A stretch of DNA of 64,000 nucleotides from Adiantum capillus-veneris (Eukaryota > Streptophyta > Polypodiopsida > Polypodiales > Pteridaceae): the NCBI GenBank assembly GCA_014529385.2, contig CM043954.1:99408747-99472746 (forward strand). Reading direction: 5' to 3'. The position numbers and the translations under genes are program-made. Below are positions 11,447 to 23,438 of this stretch, in pieces. Positions within the stretch are counted from its first letter, which is position 1, and every line of letters begins with the position of its first letter. The notes below the pieces were generated by a model. It did not search any database, was not told where the DNA came from, and saw nothing but the letters and a program-made list of their open reading frames with translations.

Positions 11447-12433
11447 TTACCCATCATCAGCAAATTTCACTTGCCTTACATTCCAAGAAGACTGGTAGAA
11501 TCCCACCATAGTTGCATCACCTTTTTTAGCATGCACCTGTACTCCTTGTGTCTTCATAGTATTGCCTTCAGCTTGTGGCTGAATAGGCTTTCTAAGTGTT
11601 TGCTTATTTCTCTTGATGATGTCGATAATTTCTTCATGGAATTCATGCTTGGCAATGCCAAGCACCTCCGCCAAAATAAACTCAACCTTGCTATTCAAAA
11701 TACTCTCCTCTAGAACTTTCTTCAAGTCTATAGCAAGCTCAATGTCGGATTGTGGTTTGTAAGTTGCTCCTTTTGGCTTAGCTTTTGTTGGATCCTTTTT
11801 CTTCCTTGGTGTAGATTCCTCCATAGTCACTTTTGGTGAAGGTGCCTCGTGTGTTGGTGGTGCTTGCAAAGGTGCTGCATCATTCCTCCCTCCATTTCTT
11901 GTAGCTCTTTTTGAAGGCCCTTCATCACCATTTTCACAACTACACTTTTCTTCTACAATAGCTTCATGGCTTTGACAGTTTGTAATGTAGGCATGGAAAA
12001 ACATTGAATCCACTGGATCATTCCACCCCATTTCTAGATGTATGCAATAACCTACTTCATGTAGAATCTCTTTTGTAAGCTTTCCATTTTTAGCTAATTG
12101 CATGACATTTGGCTAAAGTCGACCATGATGGTCACTCACCTCTTCATCACTAAGATGCTCAATTTTTACTCCATAAGTAGCTGCCTCACCTAAAGAGGTG
12201 GCATGGTTATGTGCCATATCCTCAACTAAGGTTTGCATTCCCCCCTTTCCAAAGTTAGTTCTCAAGGGTAGACATGTCTCTCTTAAGTGGATTTTACCAT
12301 CCTTAAAAAAGACAAATGTTTTGTCAAAGCATCACTTAAAATATCACAATCCCTTGTTACATGGTCTATACTATCACACCAAATACATATATTAACAAAA
12401 CCTTCTTTGGTCTATTGTCTTTGCATAGAAAGA
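11447..12433 (-). pseudogene. Gy1 gag, C-terminal part
   Basis: Nucleocapsid half of a Ty3-type Gag. Near 12,355-12,400 the minus strand encodes a CCHC zinc knuckle, CIWCDSIDHVTRDC (C-x2-C-x4-H-x4-C), followed by HLSFFKDGKIHL, GMQTLVEDM and a lysine/proline-rich linker into the 11,447-12,103 frame. One stop lies near 12,112. At about 12,433 the coding sequence stops at an inversion breakpoint. The upstream continuation is now at 16,329-16,617 on the other strand. Confidence 0.8.
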
Positions 12434-13190
12434 GGTATGTGTGCAAAATATAGATGCTTCATAAAAAGGTTCTCACAAATCGAGAGACCATTATATGACC
12501 TAACAAAGAAAAACATTAGGTATACATGGTCTACCAAGGAGGAAAATGCTTTTGAAAATTTTAAAGAAAAACTTATCTCTCAACTTATTCTTACACTACT
12601 GGATCTCTCAAAGCCATTTGAGGTCCAATGTGACACTTGTAGTGATTGCCCTGGAGCTCTTTTGCTCCAAGAAGGGCACACCATAGCCCATGAAAGTCTA
12701 AGGCTCAACCCTGTTGAGCAAGCTCTAGGAATATATGAGAAGGAACTCCTTGCAGTTCTACATGCCCTAGACTAGTGGAAGCACTATTTACTGGGGACTC
12801 CTTTCATTCTACAGGATGGATCAGCAAAGCCTTAAGTACTTCATGACGCAGTCCAAGCTCTCAGACAAACAAATGAGGTGGGAAAATTTCCTTTCACAAT
12901 TTTATTTTCATATGGCTCACATTGCTAGCAAGCTTAATCAATTAGCCGATGCCCTCTCAAGACGATTGAGAGTAAATGCGGTTTCCACAGTAGCTCACAA
13001 TGATCTATCTTCTATGATAGATGAGTACGCTATTGATCCCGATTTTAGAGATGTGATTTTAGACCTTGCACTAGGGATGAAAGAGGAACCATTTACTTTA
13101 CAAGATGGTTATCTTCTCTATGGCAATAGACTATATGTTACTAACTCACTATGTGAGAAAGTAATGTATGAATCCCATGCTCCTTCATAG
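12434..13190 (+). pseudogene. Gy4 RNase H and connection domain
   Basis: Chromovirus-type segment starting GMCAKYRCFIKRFSQIERPL (RT thumb/connection), then KPFEVQCDTCSDCPGALL with the RNase H Asp, QALGIYEKELLAVLHALD with the Glu, and LADALSRRLRVNAV at its end. In-frame stops lie near 12,774. The preceding residues of the polyprotein (ELRSLL) are encoded on the opposite strand at 16.62 kb, so this piece has been inverted away from its RT. Confidence 0.88.
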
Positions 13191-14220
13191 AGGGATTCAG
13201 TCTAACTTAAAAGGGATTGAAACATATTTCTATTGGCCTACCATGAAAGAAAACATACAAGAATATGTTTCTAAATGTGTGGTATGCCAAAAGAAAAAAT
13301 TTGATAGAGGGAAGCAACTTGGATTGCTTCAACATTTTTCAATACCTAATTCACCATGGGAGAGCATATCCATAGATTTTATCTTTGGATTGCCTAAGTC
13401 TATCCATGGGAATACAGGAATATGGACGATAGTAGACAGGTTCAGAAAACAAGCTCATTTTATACTTGTCAAAAAGATTATCAAATCCCATCAAATGGCA
13501 ACCCTTTTCATTCACAAATCTTCAAGTACCATGGCTTGCCAATGTCCATAGTGTCGAATAGAGATCCTAGAATGACCAGTAATTTCTTGAAGGGTCTCTT
13601 TCAGAATCTAGGGACAAGGCTAAACTTCTCTTCGGCCTATCATCCGCAAACAGATGGCCAAAGTGAAATAGCTAACCTAACAATTCTTGATCTACTAAAA
13701 GCCTACGTAACGAAAGTAGATCAAAGGTCCCAATGGTAGAAGTACTTACCCCTAGTGGAGTATGCCTATAATAATAGTATACATACCTCCACGGGAAGGC
13801 ACCTTTTGAGGTAATAGAGGGAATATCCAAAAGTCCCCTGCTATTTAAAGAACACGGGAAGATCTTTGCTGCAGATGAGTATAGTCGAGACCTACAAGAA
13901 TCTTTCCAGAAGATCAAGGATGTTGTCTCTATCTCACAGCAAGGGAAAAAGGCTGCTCTTGATAAGCACAAAAGAGCCCAAGCCTTTAAAGAAAATGATT
14001 AGGTCTTGCTTAAATTTCCCAAGGCTTGATTAAGGCACACAACGGGCAAGAATCCTACGGGACACCAAAAGTACTATGCTAAGCTAGCAAAAAGGTACTA
14101 TGGTCCCTTCCAGATTCTTAGACCAATCAATGAGATGGCCAATGAGCTTAAGTTGCCGAGTCATTGGCTCATCACAATGCTTTTCATGTGATCCTACTAA
14201 AGCCTTACAAAGGAGATCCA
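13168..14220 (+). pseudogene. Gy4 integrase
   Basis: HHCC zinc finger (HRGIQSNLKGIETYFYWP, CVVCQKKKF), catalytic core with WESISIDFIFGLPKS, SNRDPRMTSNFLKGLF and YHPQTDGQSEIAN carrying the D-D-E residues, then RYYGPFQIL (GPF module). It inserts element cDNA. Frameshifts near 13,545, 13,736 and 14,000-14,140 break the frame. Confidence 0.9.
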
Positions 14221-14392
14221 CCTCTACAACCAACTATTGGAGATCGAGGACCAAGAAGAGGTGTTGCAGCGCGAGTCCATTCTCCGACATGAAGACAAGG
14301 TATTAAGAGAGGGTAAGACTATCCGACGATATCTTATTAAGTTTAAGAACTATCATTATGAAGATGCTAATGGATGCAAGGCATACAATTAA
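14221..14392 (+). pseudogene. Gy4 integrase chromodomain
   Basis: Following the GPF module, the plus strand encodes LRHEDKVLREGKTIRRYLI then KFKNYHYEDA and, one frame over, WMQG. This is the compact chromodomain of plant chromoviruses, which directs integration to particular chromatin. A one-base shift separates the last aromatic residue from the rest. It assigns Gy4 to the chromovirus branch. Confidence 0.82.
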
Positions 14393-14758
14393 AGGATAAC
14401 CTAAACCTTTTCAATGCTTACAATGCTTCCCTAGAGTAAGAAAATGTACAAATGTTTAAAATGAACAAAGTTTTCATCTTATAAGACTCTCTTTTTCTTT
14501 ATTGTTCACAAATGGTAAATAGTATGCATGCTTAGAATCAAGTTTGAGAAGACGACGTCTTCCAAACACCAAGTAGAGCTTGTCACTCTACTATGGAAGA
14601 TTGATAGGACTAATGCGTAGACATTCTTGTGGTAGCTCAGGCTCTCAAGCACCAAATGGATTAGTCATCCATTCTGGAACGATGTCGTAGGGTAAGATAG
14701 GGATCCTCTATCTGCTAGGAAAAGGACTAATGAATAGGCTTATCCCGACTATGATTTC

Positions 14759-14771
14759 AAGAGAGAGGTAA
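14759..14771 (+). other. Gy4 polypurine tract
   Basis: AAGAGAGAGGTAAG-like purine run immediately before the LTR start. Confidence 0.6.
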
Positions 14772-16328
14772 GGTCATAATAACTAATATATAATTCTCCT
14801 AAATAATTTTCTCGTGTTAAACTAATCCGAGTTAATATGGGAAAGTACCAAGGGAGAAAAAGCTAGAATATTGGCTAAGCTGGCAAACCGGCTACAATAG
14901 GGATCCAAAGGGAGTAGCATTAGCAAAAGATAAATGTGCAACAATGGGATTCAAAGACCTTAAGGTTCAGCCCATTAAGACTTCCAAAATGCCGAGGTTC
15001 CAAAATTCAAAGGTTGTGTCCAATGGTCCAACCCTAGGTAAAATTGTATGCTTGTGGGAAGACTCAAAAGTCTTCCCAAATCCCCATCTTGATGGGGGCA
15101 AGCCCTTTTAGTAGGGGATGAGAGAGAAACACACACACACTCATAGGATCCCATTACACAAAGGGAATAAGGGACACATGTCAGCTCCCTAGCCCAGTTG
15201 CCCCCAAGGTGCATTCAAATCCTATTGGATGGCCATAGACGTGGCCCAATGAGAATTAGGCTAGCATACATTTAGTTTAATTCATTTTAAAACACCTGAT
15301 AAAATAACAAATAGGAAGTAAGCTCTCTAGAAGACTATTGGAAAGTCTCCCAAGGGGTCCAATGAGCATTCAAAAGCCCAATGGCTTGCCTGATTCCTAT
15401 TGGCCAGAAGACAAAGGGATCCAATGAGAGTTTAATTTCATTAATTAAATACCTAAAGCTCTCACAAAAGGGGAAAGGGGGACACATGTCAAAATGCTAT
15501 CACTTATGCTTCTCAATTATCATTGGCTAAGCTTTGCAAGGTCCAATGGGGTGCTAGCATGAGTACAATCCAAGAGGGGTCCACCAAGAGAGAGAGGGGG
15601 CTGATTTTGGCAAGGCATTATCACACACACACTCAAGCAATCTCATGTGTGAAGCAAAGAAGAATCTCTCTCATTCTCAAGCTTTGATGGAAAGCTCATC
15701 ATCTACTCCAAGCTTGTGAGAAGGGAGGCCTACACCAACAATTCTTGGCTTTGTGATGCAAATCCAACCAATAGCCAAGCTCTAATGCATGCACATATCC
15801 TCTCCCATGCTAATTATTAAGCTATGCTAAGATTTTATGAGTGATCATGTGAGGAGATACAATTATTTCTTGTAAGAATACTTCTTCTTCCTCTCAATAT
15901 ACTCTCATACCCCACAAGCTCTCACCATCTTCGAAGGTGCATGAGGTCTTACATCTGAGACTGTGAGGGAATTAATGTTGTTTTAAAGTGTTTTCTTAGT
16001 GCCTGAAGCTTCCATCTTCATTGCACTAGCTATTTATTGAAGGAACACAAAGAGTTGTATTGTAAAATGTCTCCCTTGATGGGGGAAACCTATAACACAA
16101 AGCCTTTTGGAGGGGGGACCGGCTCCATTAAAATCCGGTGCTCAACTGTTGTTAGTAGCTTAATTTCTCTCATTGTTCATGCCTATCTAACTAGGTGTTA
16201 CGGCTTTTGTTGCTCTCTCCATCCAAGCACTCTTACTATGCTTATTAGGAATCTATTCTAATGAAATTCTCACTATGTTTATGCTATTTTACGCTACACA
16301 CAAGTTACTAGATCATTAAATGTTTACA
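14772..16328 (+). repeat. Gy4 3' LTR (inverted segment)
   Basis: About 1.56 kb. It starts GGTCATAATAACTAATAT; the partner copy on the minus strand at 40,554 starts TGTCATAATAACTAATAT, so the first T has mutated to G here. It ends TTTACA at 16,328, directly before AGTTT. The first ~740 bp match 39,784-40,554 in reverse orientation. It lies downstream of the integrase, so it is the 3' LTR. Confidence 0.9.
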
Positions 16329-16333
16329 AGTTT
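16329..16333 (+). other. Target-site duplication of Gy4 (AGTTT), 3' side
   Basis: AGTTT follows the LTR end. The matching copy on the minus strand precedes the 5' LTR at 40,555-40,559. Both lie in Gy1 gag coding sequence, and the gag frame reads smoothly across a single copy. Confidence 0.85.
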
Positions 16334-16617
16334 CAAGAAAATTTGGAGCTTCTTCCTGAAGATAAATATGTTGATCAAGGACATAAGACCGACTACAATC
16401 AAGTTGAAGGTGATTCTCACTGCTTGCCAAATAACAAAAAAGAAGGGACAAGATGGTAGTAAACACTACAAGTCCTTCCAACTCAAGTTCTGGAAAAATG
16501 GTAAATCCTATGTTTATAGTTCGTAAGTTTGATGAGTCTATGTTAGATGAGCTTGTGAAGGGAATGCGTCAGTTGAAGGTGAAGCTTGCAAAGCTTGAAG
16601 AAAAAGGCCAACAACAA
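16334..16617 (+). pseudogene. Gy1 gag, middle part (inverted)
   Basis: Plus-strand coding remnant: QENLELLPEDKYVDQG then KTDYNQVEG, and later FIVRKFDESMLDELVKGM and KVKLAKLEEKGQQQ. It is the Gag stretch expected between the N-terminal piece at 40.56-40.73 kb and the zinc-knuckle piece at 11.45-12.43 kb, both of which are on the minus strand. It has been flipped with the 3' half of Gy4. Internal stops occur. Confidence 0.8.
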
Positions 16618-17290
16618 GCTTCTTAGTTCATGAAGATTCCTTGGATTAGGCCATCATTTTATTACCTCTAGCTTTGATGGATCCATTTGGATGCCATCTT
16701 GAGAGATAATGTGACCTAAATATTGAATCTCTTGTAAGAAAACTCACTTTTCTTTCGGTTGATATAAAGTTTATTCTGTTGTAAGACTTGAAATAGTACC
16801 TGGAGGTGTTTCTTGTGTTCGTCTAATGAATTAGAGTATATGATAATATCATCAAAGAACACTCTAGTAAAGGTTCGGTGAGGCCTAGATAGCTTCTTCA
16901 TCAAGCGGTTGAATGTGGCTGGTGCATTAGTCAAGCCAAAAGGCATGACAATCTATTCATAAATACCAAACGTAGTGCGAAATGCGGTTTTTACAATGTC
17001 TTGATCAACTATCCTTATTTGATGGTAGCCACTTTTTAGGTCAATCCTACTAAAATAGGTCAACCCTTGTAGCTTATCAAATAGGTCTTCTACCCGTGGA
17101 ACGGGGAACCCATTTTTGATAGTGATCCTATTTAGTGCTCTATAGTTGAAACACATACGATATGTGTCATCTTTGTTTTGCACTAATAACAAGGGTGAAC
17201 AAAATGGAGATAAGCTAGTCCTAACTATGCCCTTCTCAACTAACTCATGCACTTGCCGCATAATCTCCTCTTGTTGAGCTTGAGAGACTC
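16618..17290 (-). pseudogene. Gy4 reverse transcriptase
   Basis: Two adjacent frames (16,953-17,261 and 16,716-16,946) give KGIVRTSLSPFCSPLLLV, YRMCFNYRALNRITIKN, FSRIDLKSGYHQIRI (first catalytic Asp), MPFGLTNAPATFNRLM and VFFDDIIIYS (paired Asp). Downstream LGHIISQDGIQMDPSK and NLHELRSLL end at about 16,618, exactly where the thumb/RNase H piece at 12,434 would continue. A stop near 16,948 and others inactivate it. Confidence 0.9.
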
Positions 17291-17527
17291 TATAAGGAGT
17301 TTATTAGGTGGTGAACTTCCTGGAAGAATTTCAACTGCATGGTCATCATTGCCTCATTTAGGAGGAGGTAGTTCACAAGGAATGTCATCAATAAAAACAT
17401 TTTGAAATCCCTTTAGAAAATTGGATAACTCTAATTCCTTGTGATTTTTATATTTTCCTTTGCTAAAGCATTAGGTTCATTTTGAGAATATCTAACAAAA
17501 ATCATGTACATGAATAGAGCTCTTTAT

Positions 17528-17920
17528 TTACTTATTGAAAGCTTGCATATGTACAATGGGTATGGTGTTACCCAACTCCTTAGCATCTATGTACATATCT
17601 TTTCTCCTAAATCTAAAGTAGATTTTCCTTTCAGGGAATTTAACATTGGCAGTTATGCAATCAAACCATGGTGCCCCCAGGATTACATCCTCGTGCTTGA
17701 GAGGAGAGATAAAGAACTCCTCTTTGTCCACATAGATTTGGACATGGAGCCTAAATTCCCAATTAAGGGAGTGACTAAATCTTCTTGCCCCTTGAAAGCA
17801 CCATCAGCGGGTAGGACATCTCCCATCTCATAGGGTTGGATGCCTAGCTTGGTGGCCAACTCTTGTGAGTAGAACTAGGGTCAAAGAGAATAAAAGCATC
17901 ATGTTCTCTTACCTTTCCCT
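17528..17920 (-). pseudogene. Gy4 aspartic protease
   Basis: The active-site region near 17,860-17,910 reads ILFDPSSTH (D-P-S where D-x-G/S is expected) and the C-terminal part reads EDVILGAPWFDCITANVKF at 17,528-17,731. It would process Gag-Pol. Stops separate the halves. Confidence 0.75.
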
Positions 17921-19239
17921 ATGCATGGCATAGAGGAGATCCTTTGTGATGAGCTTCCTCTTCTTGGATTTCGGCCAAGATATCTCTAGGAGGCTCATTT
18001 TGTGTATTCTTGTGGGGGCAAGCACGATAAGTATGCCCCTACTCCCCGCACTTGAAACAACGGTTATCTTTACGATAACACTCAAGCTCTTCAAGAGAGA
18101 GTTTATTTTTTCCTTTATGAACTCACTTCTCCTTAGCTTTGCTGTTGTTCTCCATGGGCTTAAAATTTTTCTTAGCCCCTTGTTGGAAATGGATTCATGA
18201 AGCCACCATAGTATGGTGTATGATTGCAAATATGGTGTGTGGTCTTTGATAGTTGACATACTCCGTCATATCTTCAGTTAGACCCAAAATTGTTTTTTTT
18301 GCTCTCCAAGATCCATCTTTTTGAAGACAATGTTTTTGAGATGTAAGTCCCAAAACTTGTCTACATATTTGTGGATAGATTCGTAGAGAGAGAGCTTTAA
18401 GCTTTTCCATTCAGTGAGTACTTTGTCTTTGGCATCGGTAGCCAAAAACTGCTTCATAATGGAATCTCTTAAAGCTTTCCATGTTTGTGGAGCTTCACTG
18501 TTTTCCTTTAGGCTAGACCACCATTTCCTGGCGGAATTTTGAAAATGCATAGCTACATGACACAGCTTTGATGGCTCCGTGAAGCCCTCATCTCCAAACG
18601 CCACATCAAATTGTTGAATGAAGACCAAGACTTTGTTCATAGCACCAAAGGTGCCATCGTAGGTAAGAAAAGAGATGTTCTTTCCTCCCTCTTTCAACTT
18701 CTTGAGCTTGGACAACCTTTTCCACGCAGCATAGGATTTACTATGGCCTCTTCTTTTTTATGGTTTGAAAGTTTCACCATCACTTTCTTCAGAAGATGAA
18801 GAATTTGAGGAAGATGGAGAAGAGGGTGCCCTCTTTCTCACTTTTTTCTTGCCTTGTTCCTCCTTGTCTGCACCATCACTTTCTTCATAAGAGGAAGAGG
18901 CTGAAGAAGATGGAGAAGAGGGTGACATCTTTCTCGCCTTTTTCTTCTCTTCTTTTTTGTCATCCCTCTTTGAATTATGGTGTGAGGAAGTGTGCGATGG
19001 TATTATCCATTTAGGAGGTGATGGAGAGCGTTTTGCTCGCCGTCTTCGTGGAGCCATCTCCGTCAAAGTGGCAGGAGACTCACTTCTTTCTCGTTATTTT
19101 GGTGGGGGGTCTTGAGTTCTCCTTTTGGAAGGAGATGCGTTGTCAAATAGTAAATTTTTGAGCCCTTCGTACTGATCCTCTTCTTCTTCCCAAATCAAAG
19201 AGAGGCCTCTTTTGGAAGTCTCACAAGGAGGCTTCCTAC
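17921..19239 (-). pseudogene. Gy4 gag
   Basis: Ty3-type Gag. The N-terminal region (18,758-19,066) is very basic and serine-rich with acidic blocks. The central retrotransposon-gag domain (18,278-18,715) shows KLCHVAMHFQNSARKWWSS and WKALRDSIMKQF. A CCHC knuckle near 18,005-18,068 reads CFKCGE, stop, GHTYRAC, so one nonsense codon sits inside it. The 5' end of gag is cut at 19,239 by the Gy2 insertion. Confidence 0.85.
19235..19239. other. Likely target-site duplication of Gy2 (CCTAC), one side only
   Basis: Five bases in Gy4 gag abutting the Gy2 3' LTR end. The partner should lie beyond the 5' LTR start, which has been deleted at about 33,530, so this cannot be confirmed. Confidence 0.4.
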
Positions 19240-19393
19240 TGACGGTAGCAAAGCGAACCCCGAACCCCGATGGCCTCTAGAACGTCGGGGGCTGAATGGC
19301 GCGCCTCGAGCCTGACAGTAAAGCGAACAAGGGGCACCACCTAGCTTTGAGCCACTAAGACACAAACCACGATGATATGGACACCACAAACTT

Positions 19394-19425
<32 letters not shown>

Positions 19426-19764
19426 AGAGAGAGAGAGAGATTTTCAAATGATGAAAACCCTCGGGGGTGTTAGGGAGAATTATTTCTGCAGTATTTACAA
19501 ATGGCACGCCGTGGTGGTAGAGAGGTAGGGAGAGGAGGTGGTGCAAACTACTTGGTACGTTCTCTAAGATGACTCAATGATTGTGAAGCTTGCTACCAAG
19601 AGCATGTATACGTTTGTGCATCAACCATTGGATTCGAGAGATGGACGTGGTTCCCTTCGCATGGTGCAATTCCCAAGGCAAACCCAACACACAAGCCCCC
19701 TCCCCGTGATGGTGATAGTGTCAACTCTTCCCACTACACTCTACCAAGTGCTGAATTCTCATGG

Positions 19765-19799
<35 letters not shown>

Positions 19800-20318
19800 A
19801 TAGTGACCTCTCAGTGCCAATTTATAGGTGTTGGCTGCTTGGATTATGGTAATCCCGGTGTGATTAGGATAAGCTTAATTGGGGAGACAAAGAAAGTGGT
19901 GGGCCCGGTGTGGTTGACACTTGCTTTGTTTTGGGAGGTTATTAAAAGATGAGAATCTCTAGGTGGGCCTTTGTGACAATCACCTAGAGAGAGGATATTT
20001 ACAAAAAAATGAGAATTTTACAATGGCTTGGGTGAAAACTGAAGACATGATGAAAATAACCTATAAATTACTGGAATTGGCGTCGTGGTTGCGTGTTGTC
20101 GGCAAAAGGTGTGTTCCCGGTGCGTCGGTGTCGAGCGTACTTCTTTTCGGGGTTGGCCGGGGGCATGCCTTCGGCACATTTCTCCTTTTTGTTGTTGACG
20201 GCACGTGCTTTGGGTCCTGCTGCTTTTTCCTTGTCGTCGTAGTCGTGGAATCCTTCGCTTTTCTTTGTATTTGTAGTGCGTATATGCGTGCGTGTGTACG
20301 TATGTGTATGTGGGTGGA

Positions 20319-20410
<92 letters not shown>

Positions 20411-20445
20411 TATGTATGTATGTATGTATGTATATGGGTGCGTAT
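19240..20445 (-). repeat. Gy2 3' LTR (outer part; inner limit uncertain)
   Basis: On the minus strand the LTR ends at 19,240 (CTACCGTCA). It matches 32,460-33,530 over at least 1.1 kb with several percent mismatches (about 10 in a sampled 140 bp). Microsatellites inside have expanded differently: 30 C at 19,769-19,798, TA repeats at 20,333-20,404, CA repeats at 19,395-19,421. The LTR start may lie further on, up to about 21,550. Confidence 0.85.
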
Positions 20446-20651
20446 GCGTGAGTGCATGTGTGTGTATTTGTATGTGTGCGCAAGCGTGCAGTGGGAACGG
20501 GGGCTTATGTACATAATGTATATATTATATATATGTTTTTTATCTCTTTTTTTCTCTGTGTTTGGCGGCCAACGGGTAGCTATGCGTGCTTGGGGGTGGG
20601 GGGGATGATGTGTGTGTGTGTATGCATGGGGTGTGTGTGTGTGTGGTGTGT

Positions 20652-20745
<94 letters not shown>

Positions 20746-21205
20746 GCTCTGCGTTGCACCTTCGGGCTGAGAGGGAGAGAGAGAGAGATGGCGGGCGGGC
20801 TGCTACCGAAACAGAGCGCAAGAGAGGGGGAGGGGATTGGGGGTGTGTGTGTGAGTGGAGTTGATGAGGGTGTGAGAGGGTGAGGGTGTGTGGTGTGGGA
20901 GAGCATGGGCCTCGGCTCCTTGCGCTGCGCCTTCGGGCTGAGAAGAACGAGAGAGAGAGAGAGAAATGGATTGGGGTGGGGTGGATGGGAGAGAGAGGGG
21001 GAATCCATAGGGCGGGTGCCCACCTTGGGGGGGGTAATGAGAGGGGGGGGGGGGGGAAGAGTGTGAGAGAGGGAGAGGGTGAGGATAAGAATACGGGAGA
21101 GCAAGGGGTTCACATGCGGCTCGGAGGGAGCGCGAGAGGGAAAACGAGAGAGAGGTCGGGGTGAGTGCTCGAGGCTTCCGCCTGGCCGAGGGTGGGGGGG
21201 GGGGG

Positions 21206-21302
<97 letters not shown>

Positions 21303-21650
21303 GATATTAGAGAGAGGTATGTAGGGAAAATTAGAGAGAGAGATAGAGGGGGGGAATATTTCATTCAATGCCCGTCGGGGGGGGAAGAGAGAAGGGGTAT
21401 CTAAAATCGAGGGCGGCCGGCTAGGCTGGGGTATAGACAAGCGGGGGCCTGAGGTGATAAGGCCGGCCAATCGAAAGGGGGGGGGGGGGTGCCATGCCCG
21501 TAGAGGTGTCGTGGGGTTTACCAGGCGGTGCCGAGCCTTCCAACAGTGTTGCGAAGGCTCCAGCAGAGGAAAAATGAGTTTTTTTTCTTTTTTTTCCTTT
21601 GATTTTAAAAAATCAGCCATCATTAGCCCTCTCCCTTTGGCTAGAGGCAT
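20446..21650. repeat. Low-complexity block in or beside the Gy2 LTR: (GA)n, (GT)n, G-runs
   Basis: Contains an 88-bp AG repeat at 20,654-20,741, an ~84-bp AG repeat at 21,209-21,292, G-runs near 21,042, 21,193 and 21,477, and several GT runs. Long frames here encode only Ser-Leu or Arg-Glu repeats and are not genes. A minus-strand purine run at about 21,575-21,602 may be the Gy2 polypurine tract. Confidence 0.8.
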
Positions 21651-23389
21651 TCATGCTTCTAGCCCTTCTTCTGCTTCTTCAGCTGTGGAGTTAGAGGGTT
21701 CTCCCTCTTCTGGAATGTCTAGCATGAATTCTATATCAAACCTAAGAAAATACCTTTTCAGTCTCCATTCATTGACCCTAGTCTTGTGAATTCTCCCATC
21801 TGCTTCCATCAACTTATAGCTGCCGTTTTCATAGCGTTTCTTGATGAGATGAATGGCCCTTCCATCTGCATTGAAATTTTTTGTCCTTTCTGGTGTCAAA
21901 TTTGTTGTCGTATCTCAGCACTAGCATACCTTTTTCCAGTCCCTTTTCTTTAAGCCCTTGATTGAAAGTGAGACGTTCTGACTGCGCTGCGTAGTGATTG
22001 ATTGCTTCTTCCCTATCTAGTTGGAGTCTCTTCAGATCCAAGATGTGGTTTCGGAGATTTACAATCGGACGATGTATTTGGCTAGCCAAAAGTCGTAAGC
22101 TGGCTATCTGTACCTCAATGGGTAGAATTGCCTCCTTCCCATAAACTAGATGGAAAGGGATGAAACCTAGTGATGTTCGGAACGTTGTTCTGTAGGCCCA
22201 AAGAGATGCCATGAGATGTTTATCCCAGTCCCCTGTGTGATTGTTCACCTGCTTTGTGAATGATTTTTCAAATCATTCCATTTACCTTCTCTACCCGACC
22301 ATTGCATTGTGGATAGTATGGTGTGGAATGCCGGCGTGTGATGCCTAACATCTTCATCAGTTCTCCCACCAAATCACCTCTGAACCCTGGTCCTCTATCT
22401 GATATCATCTCAAGAGAAGTGCCAAAGAGGCAAACGATATGCTCAAAAATGAACTTTGCTACCTCTTGGGCTGTAATGCGGGTGGTGGCTGTTGTTTCTT
22501 CCCATCGAGTCATGTAGTCTACACCCACTATGATGTACAATTTACTTGATTGGGCCCTTGGTAAAGGACCGATTGCATCTATTCCCCATTTCTCAAATGG
22601 ACCATAGGAGATGATAGGAGTTTGTGGCTCGTAGATTAAGGTGAGATCACTGGACACTTGACAGGCCTTACATGTTTTACACCAATGGTGTACATCCCTG
22701 TTCAAGCTAGGCCAAGAGTATCCCGCTTGTAGAATCTTCCTACTGATGATGTCTAGAGCAAAATGGCTGCCGCAGACGCCATCATGGCAACTTGAAATTA
22801 CCTTTGTGATCTCACTGGAGGTTGGCACCCGCCTGAGAATTTGATCCTTGCCCTTACAATACAAATGGTCGTTTACAAGGTGGTACCTAGTAGCCTTCCT
22901 TACCAGCCACTGTTTTTGGCCTTTGGTGTATCCTTCCGGACATTCTCGTGCATCTAGAAAGCTGTTGACATTAGGCATAGCATCGCTACCTTGAAAGAGG
23001 GGTAGCTTCAGTTTGATTGCTCCTACGGAAACCTCTTGTATTCTTTCTTTGGCTAGAGCATCTGCCTCCTGATTTTCTGCTCTCGGGACATGAAATAGTT
23101 TCACTGCTTCAAACTTCTTTAGAATGTCCTTAACTTGGCGGAGTTGACCAAGTAAAACCTGATTCTTACAATCCCAAGTGCCATTTATCTGCCTTATCAA
23201 AAGCAAAGCATCGCCAAACACATTTAGGTGCTGAATTCCTTGTGAAATACATTGTTCCAACCCAAAAATTAGGGCTGCATATTCTGCTTCATTGTTGGAG
23301 TGGGAGTGTAATAACTGCCTGATGGAGAATATTCTTTCTTGCTGTTCATTGAAAATGACTATGCCTACTGCTGTTGTAGACTGATCCAT
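21651..23389 (-). pseudogene. Gy2 second RNase H and integrase
   Basis: The 22,268-23,389 frame opens with an additional plant-type RNase H (GIVIFNEQQERIF, SNNEAEYAALIFGLEQ, FHVPRAENQEADALAKE), followed by the integrase zinc finger (HDGVCGSHFALDII, WCKTCKACQ) and core (WGIDAIGPLP, MISDRGPGF, NGRVEKVNGMI: D, D, E). After a frameshift near 22,260 it continues at 21,829-22,248 (LWAYRTTFRTSLGFIPFHLVYG) and, after another, at 21,651-21,899. A second RNase H upstream of integrase is the hallmark of the Tat branch of plant Ty3/gypsy elements. The frame is long and well kept between breaks. Confidence 0.92.
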
Positions 23390-23438
23390 TGTTCTCTTGT
23401 ATGCTCCGTCAAAGAAAAGAGAGTGAGCTCTCTCTAGC

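Noticed and set aside
20580-21650. A 356-residue minus-strand frame and several overlapping frames
   Set aside because: They consist of Ser-Leu, Arg-Glu or Tyr-Ile repeats produced by GA, GT and TA microsatellites; no domain and no start context.
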